Shown here piece by piece: positions 15,535 through 23,447 of a stretch of DNA of 64,000 nt (positions are counted from its first letter, which is position 1; each line of letters starts with the position of its first letter). Under the pieces are notes generated by a model. The model was not told the origin of the DNA, did not search any database, and saw only the letters and a list, made by a program, of their open reading frames with translations. The position numbers and the translations under genes were made by a program. The DNA is taken from contig NZ_LMFA01000026.1 of NCBI RefSeq assembly GCF_001426565.1, positions 23,401-87,400 of the forward strand, written 5' to 3'. This stretch comes from Rhizobium sp. Root482. GTDB taxonomy: Bacteria > Pseudomonadota > Alphaproteobacteria > Rhizobiales > Rhizobiaceae.

Positions 15535-15885
15535 TCAAGCCCGCATGCGCTGGCCGTTATCTCGCTCTTCCAGCGCCGCAGCCTTGGCATGTTCCGCCTG
15601 GACCTCTTCGAGCGCCAGTTCGGCTGCATCCTGCTGCACCTTCAATTCCCGGATCGAGACCTGAAGATTGTCCGCCCTTTGGCGGGCGGCCTTGGCAAAG
15701 GTCGGATAGGCGAAATGCGCGGGATCGGAGATCCCCGATTTCTTTTCCTCGAAGATGATCTGGTTTTCCAATTCCTTGGTCATCCGTTCAAATTCGGACA
15801 TCATCAATTGAAGCTGGCTCAATTGACGCTGTTTCTCCTTCACCTGAAATTCCTTCAGGCGAACAAGGCTCTCACGTGACTTCAT
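15535..15885 (-). CDS. fliJ: Flagellar export protein FliJ-like
   Basis: This 116-residue protein is almost entirely helical and highly charged, with heptad-like Leu spacing (LKEFQVKEKQRQLSQLQLMMSEF, then EELENQIIFEEKK-like segments). This is the pattern of FliJ, the coiled-coil stalk protein of the flagellar type III export ATPase. The ATG at 15885 follows GGGAG with eight bases spacing, so I prefer it over the TTG two codons upstream. In rhizobia a FliJ-like gene lies divergent from ctrA, and this context supports the call. Confidence 0.8.
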   Translation of the reverse strand: MKSRESLVRLKEFQVKEKQRQLSQLQLMMSEFERMTKELENQIIFEEKKSGISDPAHFAYPTFAKAARQRADNLQVSIRELKVQQDAAELALEEVQAEHAKAAALEERDNGQRMRA

Positions 15886-16327
15886 ACGCAATACTCCCGT
15901 GATGCAAGACCCCGGTTACTGGATTTTGGCCCGATCAACCGACCCTACGGTGTCGGAAATGAAAAAAATTACAGCGATCTTAACAAAATCCTACCGCTGG
16001 TAACCTTTCGTTTACGGGCATCGTTAATCATAGGGACGATCATTTAAGGGTCAGTAAATGCCGCACGTTAAATTTGAGGTTCGGTAGAGATTGAGTCAGA
16101 TGAATCGGATAGCAGGCTTTCTTAAGGTTACACATTAAGGATGTCATGCTGGATTCACATGCAAAAACAGGGGGCTGCAAAAAATATTTAACATTTTCGA
16201 TACACCTTGCCAGAGTGAATCAGAATTTGTTAACCATTTGCTGGCAGCCTCCAAATCAGGCAACGACTGGATCCGTATCGCGTAAGGGGGCCACAACGAC
16301 CTTTCGGCGGCGGAAAAGGGGACAATT
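15886..16327. promoter_or_regulatory. Divergent fliJ/ctrA control region with GANTC and CtrA-like sites
   Basis: This 442-base gap is A/T-rich. It contains four GANTC sites, the CcrM methylation target, at 16093-16097, 16102-16106, 16152-16156 and 16217-16221. It also has TTAACCAT at 16230-16237, which matches the CtrA half-site, and TTAA-N7-TAAA at 16044-16058, one mismatch from the full CtrA box. Both features are known at ctrA promoters of alphaproteobacteria, so autoregulation and methylation-dependent timing are likely. Transcription starts were not located. Confidence 0.65.
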
Positions 16328-17026
16328 ATGCGGGTTCTACTTATTGAAGACGACAGCGCGACAGCGCAGAGCATCGAATTGATGCTCAAGTCGGAAAGTT
16401 TCAACGTTTACACCACCGATCTCGGTGAAGAAGGCGTCGATCTCGGCAAGCTTTATGATTACGACATCATCCTGCTTGATCTCAACCTGCCGGACATGTC
16501 CGGATACGAGGTCCTGCGGACGCTGCGCCTTTCCAAGGTCAAGACGCCGATCCTCATCCTCTCCGGCATGGCCGGCATCGAGGACAAGGTTCGCGGCCTG
16601 GGCTTCGGCGCCGACGACTACATGACCAAGCCTTTCCACAAGGACGAACTGGTTGCCCGCATTCATGCGATCGTGCGCCGTTCCAAGGGTCATGCCCAGT
16701 CGGTCATTTCCACCGGCGAGCTGATCGTCAATCTGGATGCCAAGACCGTCGAGGTCGGCGGCCAGCGCGTTCACCTGACCGGCAAGGAATACCAGATGCT
16801 GGAGCTGCTTTCGCTCCGCAAGGGCACGACCCTCACCAAGGAAATGTTCCTCAACCATCTCTATGGCGGCATGGACGAGCCTGAACTGAAGATCATCGAC
16901 GTCTTCATCTGCAAGCTGCGCAAGAAGCTGGCCAATGCCGCCGGCGGCGCCAATTATATCGAGACCGTCTGGGGCCGCGGCTATGTGCTGCGCGAACCGG
17001 AAGGTGATCTCGCCGAAAGCGCCTGA
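16328..17026 (+). CDS. ctrA: Cell-cycle response regulator CtrA
   Basis: CtrA is the OmpR-type master regulator of the alphaproteobacterial cell cycle. The 232-residue product has the receiver domain ([10 protein letters not shown] with acidic pair, phosphoacceptor Asp51 in [12 protein letters not shown], Lys in [11 protein letters not shown]). A winged-helix DNA-binding domain follows from about 130, with [17 protein letters not shown] and [11 protein letters not shown]. These segments are nearly diagnostic of CtrA. Its inhibitor sciP and its phosphorelay partner chpT are in the same window. The ATG follows AAAAGGGGAC. Confidence 0.98.
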   Translation: MRVLLIEDDSATAQSIELMLKSESFNVYTTDLGEEGVDLGKLYDYDIILLDLNLPDMSGYEVLRTLRLSKVKTPILILSGMAGIEDKVRGLGFGADDYMTKPFHKDELVARIHAIVRRSKGHAQSVISTGELIVNLDAKTVEVGGQRVHLTGKEYQMLELLSLRKGTTLTKEMFLNHLYGGMDEPELKIIDVFICKLRKKLANAAGGANYIETVWGRGYVLREPEGDLAESA

Positions 17027-17111
17027 TCCGCCCATTCTCACCTCATCAGCCGGCGCCCTCCGCATCCCGCATATGCGGCCCCGTCCGGCCCGATAGACCG
17101 AGACGCTATAG

Positions 17112-17137
17112 AACCCGCCTTTTACCGGCGGGTTTTT
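17112..17137 (+). terminator. Rho-independent terminator of ctrA
   Basis: AACCCGCC and GGCGGG form a strong hairpin around a short loop and are followed by TTTTT. It starts about 85 bases after the ctrA stop codon. Confidence 0.9.
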
Positions 17138-17178
17138 CGTGTCCACCGGAAGTGGCGCCATTCCTTGCGGTAGGCATG

Positions 17179-17210
17179 AAAAAAGCCGCGTCCCGGCAGG
17201 CAGCGGCTTT
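17179..17210 (-). terminator. Terminator after the small receiver gene
   Basis: Read leftward, AAAGCCGC and GCGGCTTTTTT form a hairpin with a T run. It starts 26 bases after the stop codon of the receiver gene at 17237 and faces the ctrA terminator. Confidence 0.8.
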
Positions 17211-17236
17211 CCGACGACTTATGTTGTTTCAGCCCG

Positions 17237-17599
17237 TCAGGCGGCGATCGCCAGGTTGCCGAAGACGCTGGTCAGGATTTTCCGGTCGAACGGCTTCAGC
17301 AGGAAATCGTCCGCGCCGGCGCGCTTGCCAGCCATCATCTTCTTTAGATCCGCCTCGACCACGCAATAATAGATGCGCACGGTCTTGCCGTTCGGCAGGT
17401 TGCGGATATTGGCGATGAGGTCCAGCGCGCCGTCGAGCGCGGCATCGACGATGATGATATTCGGGAGCTCGGCTTCGCAGCGCACCAACGCCTCCAGGCC
17501 ATTGGCCGCTTCGGACACCAGAAAATTCAACCCGGAGAGAATGCGCTTTCCGACCTTGCGTACGACGTCTGAATCATCGGCGATCATCAAGCGCTGCAT
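17237..17599 (-). CDS. Single-domain receiver protein (response regulator) next to chpT
   Basis: This 120-residue protein is a stand-alone receiver domain: LMIADDSDVVRKVGK gives the acidic pair, IIIVDAALDGALD carries the likely phosphoacceptor Asp, and FLLKPFDRK has the conserved Lys. There is no output domain. The ATG at 17599 follows AAGGA with a seven-base spacer and gives the usual length. Placed behind chpT on the same strand, it could accept phosphate from ChpT or compete with CtrA and CpdR. It is not CpdR itself by sequence: the segment after the Asp differs. The exact role is unknown. Confidence 0.85.
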   Translation of the reverse strand: MQRLMIADDSDVVRKVGKRILSGLNFLVSEAANGLEALVRCEAELPNIIIVDAALDGALDLIANIRNLPNGKTVRIYYCVVEADLKKMMAGKRAGADDFLLKPFDRKILTSVFGNLAIAA

Positions 17600-17698
17600 T
17601 TCCGGTTCCTTCTCTGCACCCATGCGGGAATTCAATCCCTCGGAACAACCCTAGTCCGGTTTGGCAAAGATTCGGTTACCGCGAGCGCCGAAAGCGAA

Positions 17699-18358
17699 TT
17701 ATACGGCCTCTTCGATGGCCGCCATTTTCGCGGAGAAGACGATCTCCTCGCTGGTCGAGTCGACCGCGATCTCCATGCCGGCCTCATCCGCCAGCAGCAC
17801 CGTATAATAGGGCTGGATCGTGTGGGCATCGACGGCTTCTTCGAGCGTGCCCGACAGAAGCTCGACCAGTTTCGGTGGGACGCGCATCATCCGGCCCTTG
17901 GCGATCAGCTTGAACACTGCGTCATATTCCGGGTTTTCCAGCACTACCTCGATGGAGCCGCCGCGCGGAATGGCACCATAGGCGATCAGGAACAGGTTGA
18001 GCAGGAGCTTGACCCGGTTCTTGGCAATGATGACGCGCGGGCCGGTCCAGACGACTTCGGTCTTCTTCTCGACGGAGGCGAAATCCTTGGCCACCTTTTC
18101 CGCCTCGCCCGTATCGATCGAGGCGCCCACGGAGCCGGAGGCACCGAATGCCAGCCGCGCGAATTTCAGGCGGACCGATGCGTTCAGCGCGCTGGTGCGG
18201 ATCAGGTCCATGGCATCCGCATCCGCCCCGCCCTCGTCGAGAAGCTCGAGGCCGTTGTTGATGGCGCCGACGGGGGAGATGATGTCATGGCAGACCCGGC
18301 TGCACAGAAGCGCTGCAAGATCGGGACCGGTCAAGGTCAGGTTCGGGTTCTTTCCCAT
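17699..18358 (-). CDS. chpT: Histidine phosphotransferase ChpT
   Basis: ChpT passes phosphate from CckA to CtrA and CpdR in the cytoplasm. The 219-residue product has the dimerisation helices with SRVCHDIISPVGAINNGLELL, where His is the phosphorylated residue. A degenerate histidine-kinase-like ATPase domain follows (NRVKLLLNLFLIAYGAIPRGGSIEV) and cannot bind ATP normally. The ATG at 18358 follows AAGGAAA with a good spacer. The gene is divergent from eipA and upstream of the receiver gene in a likely two-gene operon. Confidence 0.93.
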   Translation of the reverse strand: MGKNPNLTLTGPDLAALLCSRVCHDIISPVGAINNGLELLDEGGADADAMDLIRTSALNASVRLKFARLAFGASGSVGASIDTGEAEKVAKDFASVEKKTEVVWTGPRVIIAKNRVKLLLNLFLIAYGAIPRGGSIEVVLENPEYDAVFKLIAKGRMMRVPPKLVELLSGTLEEAVDAHTIQPYYTVLLADEAGMEIAVDSTSEEIVFSAKMAAIEEAV

Positions 18359-18639
18359 GGTCGTTTCCTTAATGCCTCTATTCGGACGTCCGGCTTGATG
18401 CATGATCGGGCGGCCCGCCGCGATCCTCATCTTTACAGTCTAGGCCCATAGTCTAGGCCATGAAGGTTGCGTGGACATAGCGTCGGAGTGAAGATCATAA
18501 AGACACCACATTTGGTAAACCGATTATTAAGCTCATCGGTTCAAATTGCTGCGATCAGCCCGGTTTGACGCGTCACCGGCGACGGAACAGGCGACGGCCA
18601 GCAAATATCACGCGGCCTCCCTATGGTACGGAGAAAATT

Positions 18640-19230
18640 ATGCAGCGGATCTTCATTGCCGTGAGAGCGACTTGGCTACGGGCCATGGTGCTGTTTCTGG
18701 CTGCGGTCGGCCTCACAACGGCAGCGCACGCGCAAAGCACCGGCGGCAGCCAGTACACGATGCAGGAAATCGTCGATGCCGGCCACGGCTTTTTCGGATC
18801 GGCATCGGGCGGTCTTGCCAAGGTCGTCGAAAGAGCATTCCAGAACTACGGGCTGCCGAACGGCTACATCCTCGGACAGGAAGGCTCCGGCGCCTTCATT
18901 GCCGGCCTCACCTATGGCGAAGGCGACCTCTATACCAAGAATGCCGGCCAGCACGATGTCTTCTGGCAGGGACCTTCGCTCGGCATAGACTGGGGCGGCC
19001 AGGGCAGCCGGACGATGATGCTAGTCTACAATCTGCCGGCTGTCCCTTCGCTCTATAAGCGCTTCGGCGGCGTGACCGGTTCGGCCTATGTGGTCGCCGG
19101 CGTCGGCATGACGGTGCTGACCGATGAAAATATCGTGCTGGTTCCCATCCGCACCGGGCTCGGCGCGCGGCTCGGCATCAATGTCGGCTATCTGAAGCTG
19201 ACGCAGCAGCCGACCTGGAACCCCTTCTAA
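18640..19230 (+). CDS. eipA: DUF1134 envelope protein, EipA family
   Basis: This 196-residue protein has a signal peptide (LRAMVLFLAAVGLTTAAHAQ) followed by a DUF1134 domain from about 40 to 190. The domain includes QEIVDAGHGFFGSASGGLAKVVE, a Gly-rich QEGSGAFIAGLTYGEG and GLGARLGINVGYLKLT at the end. EipA in Brucella is periplasmic, needed for envelope integrity, and under CtrA control. The length matches. I chose the ATG at 18640 because GGAG is six bases upstream and the product then starts with the signal peptide. A TTAA followed by N7 and GGTT lies near 18527-18541, a poor CtrA box. Confidence 0.88.
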   Translation: MQRIFIAVRATWLRAMVLFLAAVGLTTAAHAQSTGGSQYTMQEIVDAGHGFFGSASGGLAKVVERAFQNYGLPNGYILGQEGSGAFIAGLTYGEGDLYTKNAGQHDVFWQGPSLGIDWGGQGSRTMMLVYNLPAVPSLYKRFGGVTGSAYVVAGVGMTVLTDENIVLVPIRTGLGARLGINVGYLKLTQQPTWNPF

Positions 19231-19382
19231 GGCAGGCTGGTGCCGGCTTACGCCTGACGGACACCTTGCATAAAAGGCACGATCGCGAATATTTGAAGCA
19301 TGGCTCTCGTCAAACTGTCGCAACCCGCTACAAAGTACGGAATGGACCTTTTGCCGCCGCTTCAAATCGAGATGACTGACCT

Positions 19383-20570
19383 GTGATTGAATTTGCTCTT
19401 CTGTTTGCGCTGGGTTTCCTGACCGCGGCCATTCTCGGCCTCCTGGCGGCGCCGGTCGTTCACAGGCGCATTGTGCGCTTTGCAGAAGACCGGCTGAAAG
19501 CGACGATGCCGCTGTCGCCGCAGGAGGTGCGCGCCCAGAAGGATGCCGCCCGCGCCGGCTATGCGGCGGAGAACGCCCGCATCAGCCAGACCTTGAAGCG
19601 CGAGCGCGACAGGACCGTCGCGCTGATGGTGGAGAACGGCACGGTCCTGCAGGACCTCCAACGCCTTGCCGGCGAAAATGCCGATCTCAGCGCCCAGATC
19701 GCCGACATGAATGTGGAGGCCGCCGACCTGCGCTCGGCCGCCCGCCAGCGGGAGCAGAATATTGAGCGGCTGAAGGCGACGCTTGCGGATCTAGAGCGAG
19801 ACAACAGCCAGAAATCGGAAGAAATCAGCCTGTTGACCCATCAGGTGGACAGCATTTCTGCCGATGCGGACAGCTTGAAGATCGACGTTGCCGCCTATGG
19901 CACCGAGGCGGAAAACCTGAAGACCCGTATTGCCGGATTGCGGGACGAGCGCGAGCGGCTGCGCAACGAACTGAAGACCGAAAGCAATCGGGGGCGCGAA
20001 CTGGAGGCCCGGCTGGCGCGTGACGATATCCGCATTCGCCAGTTCGAAGCCAAGCTCGCCCGGGAAATCGCCATCAATGCCGACAAGGATAATTTCCTCG
20101 AGCGGCGGGCCGCCGAGATCGGACGACTGAAGGCCAAGCTGAAGGATGCGACGGCCGAATTGCGCGACGCCAGCCGCGCCTTGCGTGCGGCAGGCATTGC
20201 ACTGCCGGTCCCAAAGGAAAACCGCGAGCCGGTCGCCAACCTCCCATCCGACGGCCAGGCGGCGCAGGCGGTACCCACACTCGAGCAGGCCGCCGCCCCG
20301 GCAACCGGCAATCAGTCCGCCGAACAGGTCCGCGAGCGGGCAGCGGCGCTGTCGGAGCAACTGGTCCTTTCGAAGACGACGGCACAGGACGACATATTCC
20401 GCGAGGAAATCGCCGGGATCGCCGCCGCCATGGTGGCGCTGACGGCAACCCGCGAAGGCGAGGCGTCGCCGATCCCTGCTCTCCTTGCCGTCGAAAATGC
20501 CACGCCGACCGACGGCGGTAAAAACCTTGCCAGCCGGGCGAGCGCCCTGCTTTCGCCGGAAGGCATTTGA
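19383..20570 (+). CDS. Membrane-anchored coiled-coil protein, conserved in rhizobia
   Basis: This 395-residue protein begins with one membrane helix (FALLFALGFLTAAILGLLAAPVV), then a very long coiled coil from about 30 to 270 rich in Glu, Arg, Leu, Ala and Lys. A low-complexity Ala/Gln/Pro linker and a final helical part follow. The layout resembles membrane tethers or DNA-recombination (RmuC-like) helpers, but no catalytic domain is visible, so I do not assign a function. The start is GTG. It follows eipA on the same strand with a 152-base gap. Confidence 0.8.
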   Translation: MIEFALLFALGFLTAAILGLLAAPVVHRRIVRFAEDRLKATMPLSPQEVRAQKDAARAGYAAENARISQTLKRERDRTVALMVENGTVLQDLQRLAGENADLSAQIADMNVEAADLRSAARQREQNIERLKATLADLERDNSQKSEEISLLTHQVDSISADADSLKIDVAAYGTEAENLKTRIAGLRDERERLRNELKTESNRGRELEARLARDDIRIRQFEAKLAREIAINADKDNFLERRAAEIGRLKAKLKDATAELRDASRALRAAGIALPVPKENREPVANLPSDGQAAQAVPTLEQAAAPATGNQSAEQVRERAAALSEQLVLSKTTAQDDIFREEIAGIAAAMVALTATREGEASPIPALLAVENATPTDGGKNLASRASALLSPEGI

Positions 20571-20589
20571 TCCTGGAACATCGCCCGGA

Positions 20590-21417
20590 TCATATCAGCC
20601 CGTTGATCATCGCCACCTGATGCAGGGCAATGCCCGTTGCCGTCGCGACATTCAGGCTGTCGAGCCCGGGACGCTGGCGGATACACGCCGTGCGGATCGA
20701 GGCAAGGACGGAAGCCGGCAGCCCCTCCCCTTCGGTTCCCATCAGAAGTGCCGTGCGCGGACATGCGGGAATATCGCAGAGATCGGTCTCGCCGCGTGGC
20801 GACAGTCCCCAGATAGAGAACTCTTCCCGCTGCAGGCGCTCGATTAGCGCCGCCACCGAGCCCTCGCGGGCAAAAGGCATGGTCAGCACCGACCCCACGG
20901 AGACCCGGATCGCCTTGCGGTACATCGGATCGCAACTGGTTTCGTCCATCAGCACCGCATCGGCCCCGAAAGCCGCGGCATTGCGAAACATCGAGCCCAT
21001 ATTATCATGATTGGAAATGCCGCAGGCCGCCAGCACCAGGCTTTTTTCCGGAAGCCCGCCCAGAAGTGCCTCCATATCCGGCGCATGGTCGCGCTTTCCC
21101 AGTGCCAGCACGCCACGGTGCATGTTGAAGCCGGCAATGGCGTCGAAGACGGCGGCACTGGCGACATAGACCGGAATATGCGCCGGGAAATCGGCGAGGA
21201 TAGCAGAGACGCCTTCAACCCGGCTTTCCAGCAGCAGGATCGCCTCCGCCCCGATGCCCTGGCCGGCCCGATGGGCCGCTGCGAGCATGCGCAGCACGAC
21301 CGTCCCCTCGGCGATGAAGCGCCCATGCCGCCCGGTGAGATCGCGCTCCCGGATCGAGACGAAGCCGGCAATACGCGGGTCGTCAGGGGTCTCTATGCGA
21401 ACCGGAGCCGGGTGCAC
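20590..21417 (-). CDS. SpoU/TrmH-family RNA methyltransferase
   Basis: This 275-residue protein has an N-terminal RNA-binding part and a C-terminal SPOUT (trefoil knot) methyltransferase domain. Typical segments are ISNHDNMGSMFRNAAAFGADAVLM, then KAIRVSVGSVLTMPF and LLMGTEGEGLPASVL, with SLNVATATGIALHQ forming the knot motif. The substrate may be tRNA or rRNA 2'-O-ribose; the exact target cannot be told. The start is GTG. It is the first of two leftward genes, overlapping neither. Confidence 0.9.
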   Translation of the reverse strand: MHPAPVRIETPDDPRIAGFVSIRERDLTGRHGRFIAEGTVVLRMLAAAHRAGQGIGAEAILLLESRVEGVSAILADFPAHIPVYVASAAVFDAIAGFNMHRGVLALGKRDHAPDMEALLGGLPEKSLVLAACGISNHDNMGSMFRNAAAFGADAVLMDETSCDPMYRKAIRVSVGSVLTMPFAREGSVAALIERLQREEFSIWGLSPRGETDLCDIPACPRTALLMGTEGEGLPASVLASIRTACIRQRPGLDSLNVATATGIALHQVAMINGLI

Positions 21418-21429
21418 GGACGTTCTTCC

Positions 21430-21813
21430 TCAATTGGCCGTGACGGAAATATCGGCAACGATGCGGCCAGCGGCGATATCGAAGACGATCGCCTTGCTCT
21501 CGCCGCCCGTATCGGCGCCGTAGAACAGAATCTGGCCACCTGAAAGCGCCACGTCGGACACCACGAAGCCGGCCGGCAAGACGGCGATGGCGGCAAGCGG
21601 GGCATCGCTCGGTACAGCGATCGCCGCCGGCTGGGGCTGATCCCTGTCGCTAGGGCGCGTTAGCTTGTAGACAATTGCTCCCAGCACGACCATAAGCATC
21701 ACCACCATGACACCGGCCGAGACGAGCTGCAGGCGGATCATCTTGCGGCGCACATTCTCCATGACCGGATCGAGCGGCTTTTCTTCCTGTTCGTCTGGTT
21801 TGCGAGTAGACAT
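21430..21813 (-). CDS. Small single-pass membrane protein (DUF6476-like)
   Basis: This 127-residue protein has a cytoplasmic charged N-terminus (RKPDEQEEKPLDPVMENVRRKM), one membrane helix (VSAGVMVVMLMVVLGAIVYKL), and a periplasmic domain with GFVVSDVALSGGQILFYG. The pattern fits alphaproteobacterial small membrane proteins next to rluD, for which I recall DUF6476; the number is tentative. The start is the ATG at 21813, only 30 bases from the divergent rluD start. A longer upstream frame is an antisense shadow of rluD. Function unknown. Confidence 0.75.
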   Translation of the reverse strand: MSTRKPDEQEEKPLDPVMENVRRKMIRLQLVSAGVMVVMLMVVLGAIVYKLTRPSDRDQPQPAAIAVPSDAPLAAIAVLPAGFVVSDVALSGGQILFYGADTGGESKAIVFDIAAGRIVADISVTAN

Positions 21814-21843
21814 GGCTGGCCCTAGCTGCGGAATGGAACGACA

Positions 21844-22872
21844 ATGACCGACCCCTTTAAACAAGCCCCGGCGATTAGGAAAGTCCTCACCGCAAATGAA
21901 GAGGCGGCCGGCCGCATGGATGCCTTCCTGACCGAAGCCCTGGCTGGCGAATTTTCCCGCAACCGCATCAAGAGCCTGATCGAGCAGGGTGAAGTCTCGG
22001 TCAACGGCAAGATCGTCAAGGAACCGAAGAGGAAGGTGCAGCCTGGCGATATCTTCGAGATCGGCCTGCCGGAGCCTGAAGACCCGGAGCCAAAGGGCGA
22101 GGATATTCCGCTCGATGTGCTTTACGAGGACGACGACCTGATCGTGCTGGTCAAGCCGGCCGGCCTCGTCGTGCATCCGGGAGCTGGAAATTGGACCGGC
22201 ACGCTGGTGAATGCGCTGATCCATCATTGCGGCAACAGCCTTTCCGGCATCGGCGGCGTCAAGCGGCCGGGCATCGTCCACCGGCTCGACAAGGAGACCA
22301 GCGGCGTCATGGTCGTCGCCAAGAACGACATCGCCCATCGCCATCTCTCCGACCAGTTCGCCGACCATGGCCGCACCGGCCCGCTGGAGCGCGCCTATAT
22401 GGCGGTGGTCTGGGGCAGGCCGCGCGGCCTGAAGGGAACGATCGACGCGCCGCTCGGGCGCGCCGGCGACCGCATCAAGCGCGCCGTCAAGCGCGAGGGC
22501 GACGATGACGCGCGCGAGGCGATCACCCATTACGAGGTCATCGAGCGCTATCTCGAAAAACCGGATGCGACGGCGCTCGCCGCGATGGTCAAATGCAATC
22601 TCGAAACCGGACGCACCCATCAGATTCGCGTGCACATGGCCCATATCGGCCATCCGCTGATCGGTGATCCCGATTACGGCGCCGCCTTCAGGACCAAGGC
22701 CAATCTTCTGCCGGATGCTGCAAAAGCTGTCGTCAATCGCTTCCCCCGCCAGGCGCTGCATGCCTTCATGCTGGCCTTCGAGCATCCGACGACCGGAGAA
22801 ACCCTGCATTTCGAATCCCCCGTCCCCGAGGATATGCGCGAACTGGTCGAAGCGCTGAAAACTGGCGCCTGA
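21844..22872 (+). CDS. rluD: RluA-family 23S rRNA pseudouridine synthase (RluD-like)
   Basis: This 342-residue protein has an N-terminal S4 RNA-binding domain (GRMDAFLTEALAGEFSRNRIKSLIEQGEVSVNG) and the RluA catalytic domain with HRLDKETSGVMVVAKN, whose Asp is the catalytic residue. LETGRTHQIRVHMAHIGHPLIGDP follows. RluD makes pseudouridines 1911, 1915 and 1917 of 23S rRNA in helix 69. The symbol is assigned by family layout (S4 plus RluA domain). It is divergent from the small membrane gene. Confidence 0.9.
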   Translation: MTDPFKQAPAIRKVLTANEEAAGRMDAFLTEALAGEFSRNRIKSLIEQGEVSVNGKIVKEPKRKVQPGDIFEIGLPEPEDPEPKGEDIPLDVLYEDDDLIVLVKPAGLVVHPGAGNWTGTLVNALIHHCGNSLSGIGGVKRPGIVHRLDKETSGVMVVAKNDIAHRHLSDQFADHGRTGPLERAYMAVVWGRPRGLKGTIDAPLGRAGDRIKRAVKREGDDDAREAITHYEVIERYLEKPDATALAAMVKCNLETGRTHQIRVHMAHIGHPLIGDPDYGAAFRTKANLLPDAAKAVVNRFPRQALHAFMLAFEHPTTGETLHFESPVPEDMRELVEALKTGA

Positions 22873-22964
22873 GGCCGGCTCCTCCCTCTCTGCCGAAAAA
22901 CTTCGGTGCCGGGGCATCCTTTGCCGGTCTCGCGCGTTGTAGGATCAGCAGAAGGAGAAACCAG

Positions 22965-23222
22965 ATGGTCGATGCAGCGCAAATCAGGGAACATGCCGAA
23001 ATCATCAGTGCCGATGGCATCCATGTCGGAACGGTCGATCGCGTCGAAGGCGACCGCATCAAGCTGACCAAGAAGGACAGCGGCGCCGGCCACGAAGGCC
23101 ATCACCATTTCATCTCGCTTGCCCTGGTCGCCGGCGTCGAAAACAACCGTGTGCGGCTGAGCGCTAATGGCGATGTCGCCGTTTCCTTCGAGGAAGAAGG
23201 CGACGCGTCCTCCGTCCATTGA
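22965..23222 (+). CDS. DUF2171 domain-containing protein
   Basis: This 85-residue protein has a PRC-barrel-like DUF2171 core: IISADGIHVGTVDRVEGDRIKLTKKDS, then a His-rich turn (GHEGHHHFISLALV). The ATG follows AGGAG with an eight-base spacer. Proteins of this type are small, soluble and often stress-induced. The function is unknown. It lies 92 bases downstream of rluD and 225 bases before rpoH. Confidence 0.85.
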   Translation: MVDAAQIREHAEIISADGIHVGTVDRVEGDRIKLTKKDSGAGHEGHHHFISLALVAGVENNRVRLSANGDVAVSFEEEGDASSVH

Positions 23223-23313
23223 TCCGCAAGCTGTTCCGCCCTTGATATTTCACGACTGGATATTTCACGGGCGAACCCGATCTACAGGCGAAGACTGATC
23301 TGGCCTGTGGTTT

Positions 23314-23339
23314 CCGGTATCGCATGCAAGCGATACCGG
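23314..23339 (+). repeat. Perfect 10-base-pair inverted repeat upstream of rpoH
   Basis: CCGGTATCGC and GCGATACCGG flank the six-base loop ATGCAA. There is no T run, so it may end the DUF2171 transcript poorly or act as an operator or RNA hairpin in front of the rpoH promoter region. Confidence 0.6.
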
Positions 23340-23343
23340 CATT

Positions 23344-23372
23344 CTTGAATCATGCTTTCGCCGCACTTATCT
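23344..23372 (+). promoter_or_regulatory. Possible sigma32-type promoter of rpoH
   Basis: CTTGAA at 23344-23349 matches the sigma32 -35 core; 14 bases later CACTTATCT is a weak -10 match. Autoregulation of rpoH is known in some alphaproteobacteria, but this match is partial and could be chance. Confidence 0.3.
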
Positions 23373-23447
23373 ACGAACATGTGGGGTCGGACTGACCCAC
23401 ATGCCGGCTTGCCAAAAGGAGGCCGGAACGCGAAAGGGGGGTGCATC

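Noticed and set aside
16337-17161. 274-codon minus-strand frame opposite ctrA
   Set aside because: Shadow of ctrA.
18527-18541. TTAA-N7-GGTT as a CtrA box of eipA
   Set aside because: Only one of the two TTAA halves matches; kept as a remark, not called.
21814-22917. Upstream extension of the small membrane gene on the minus strand
   Set aside because: This part is antisense to rluD; the real start is the ATG at 21813.
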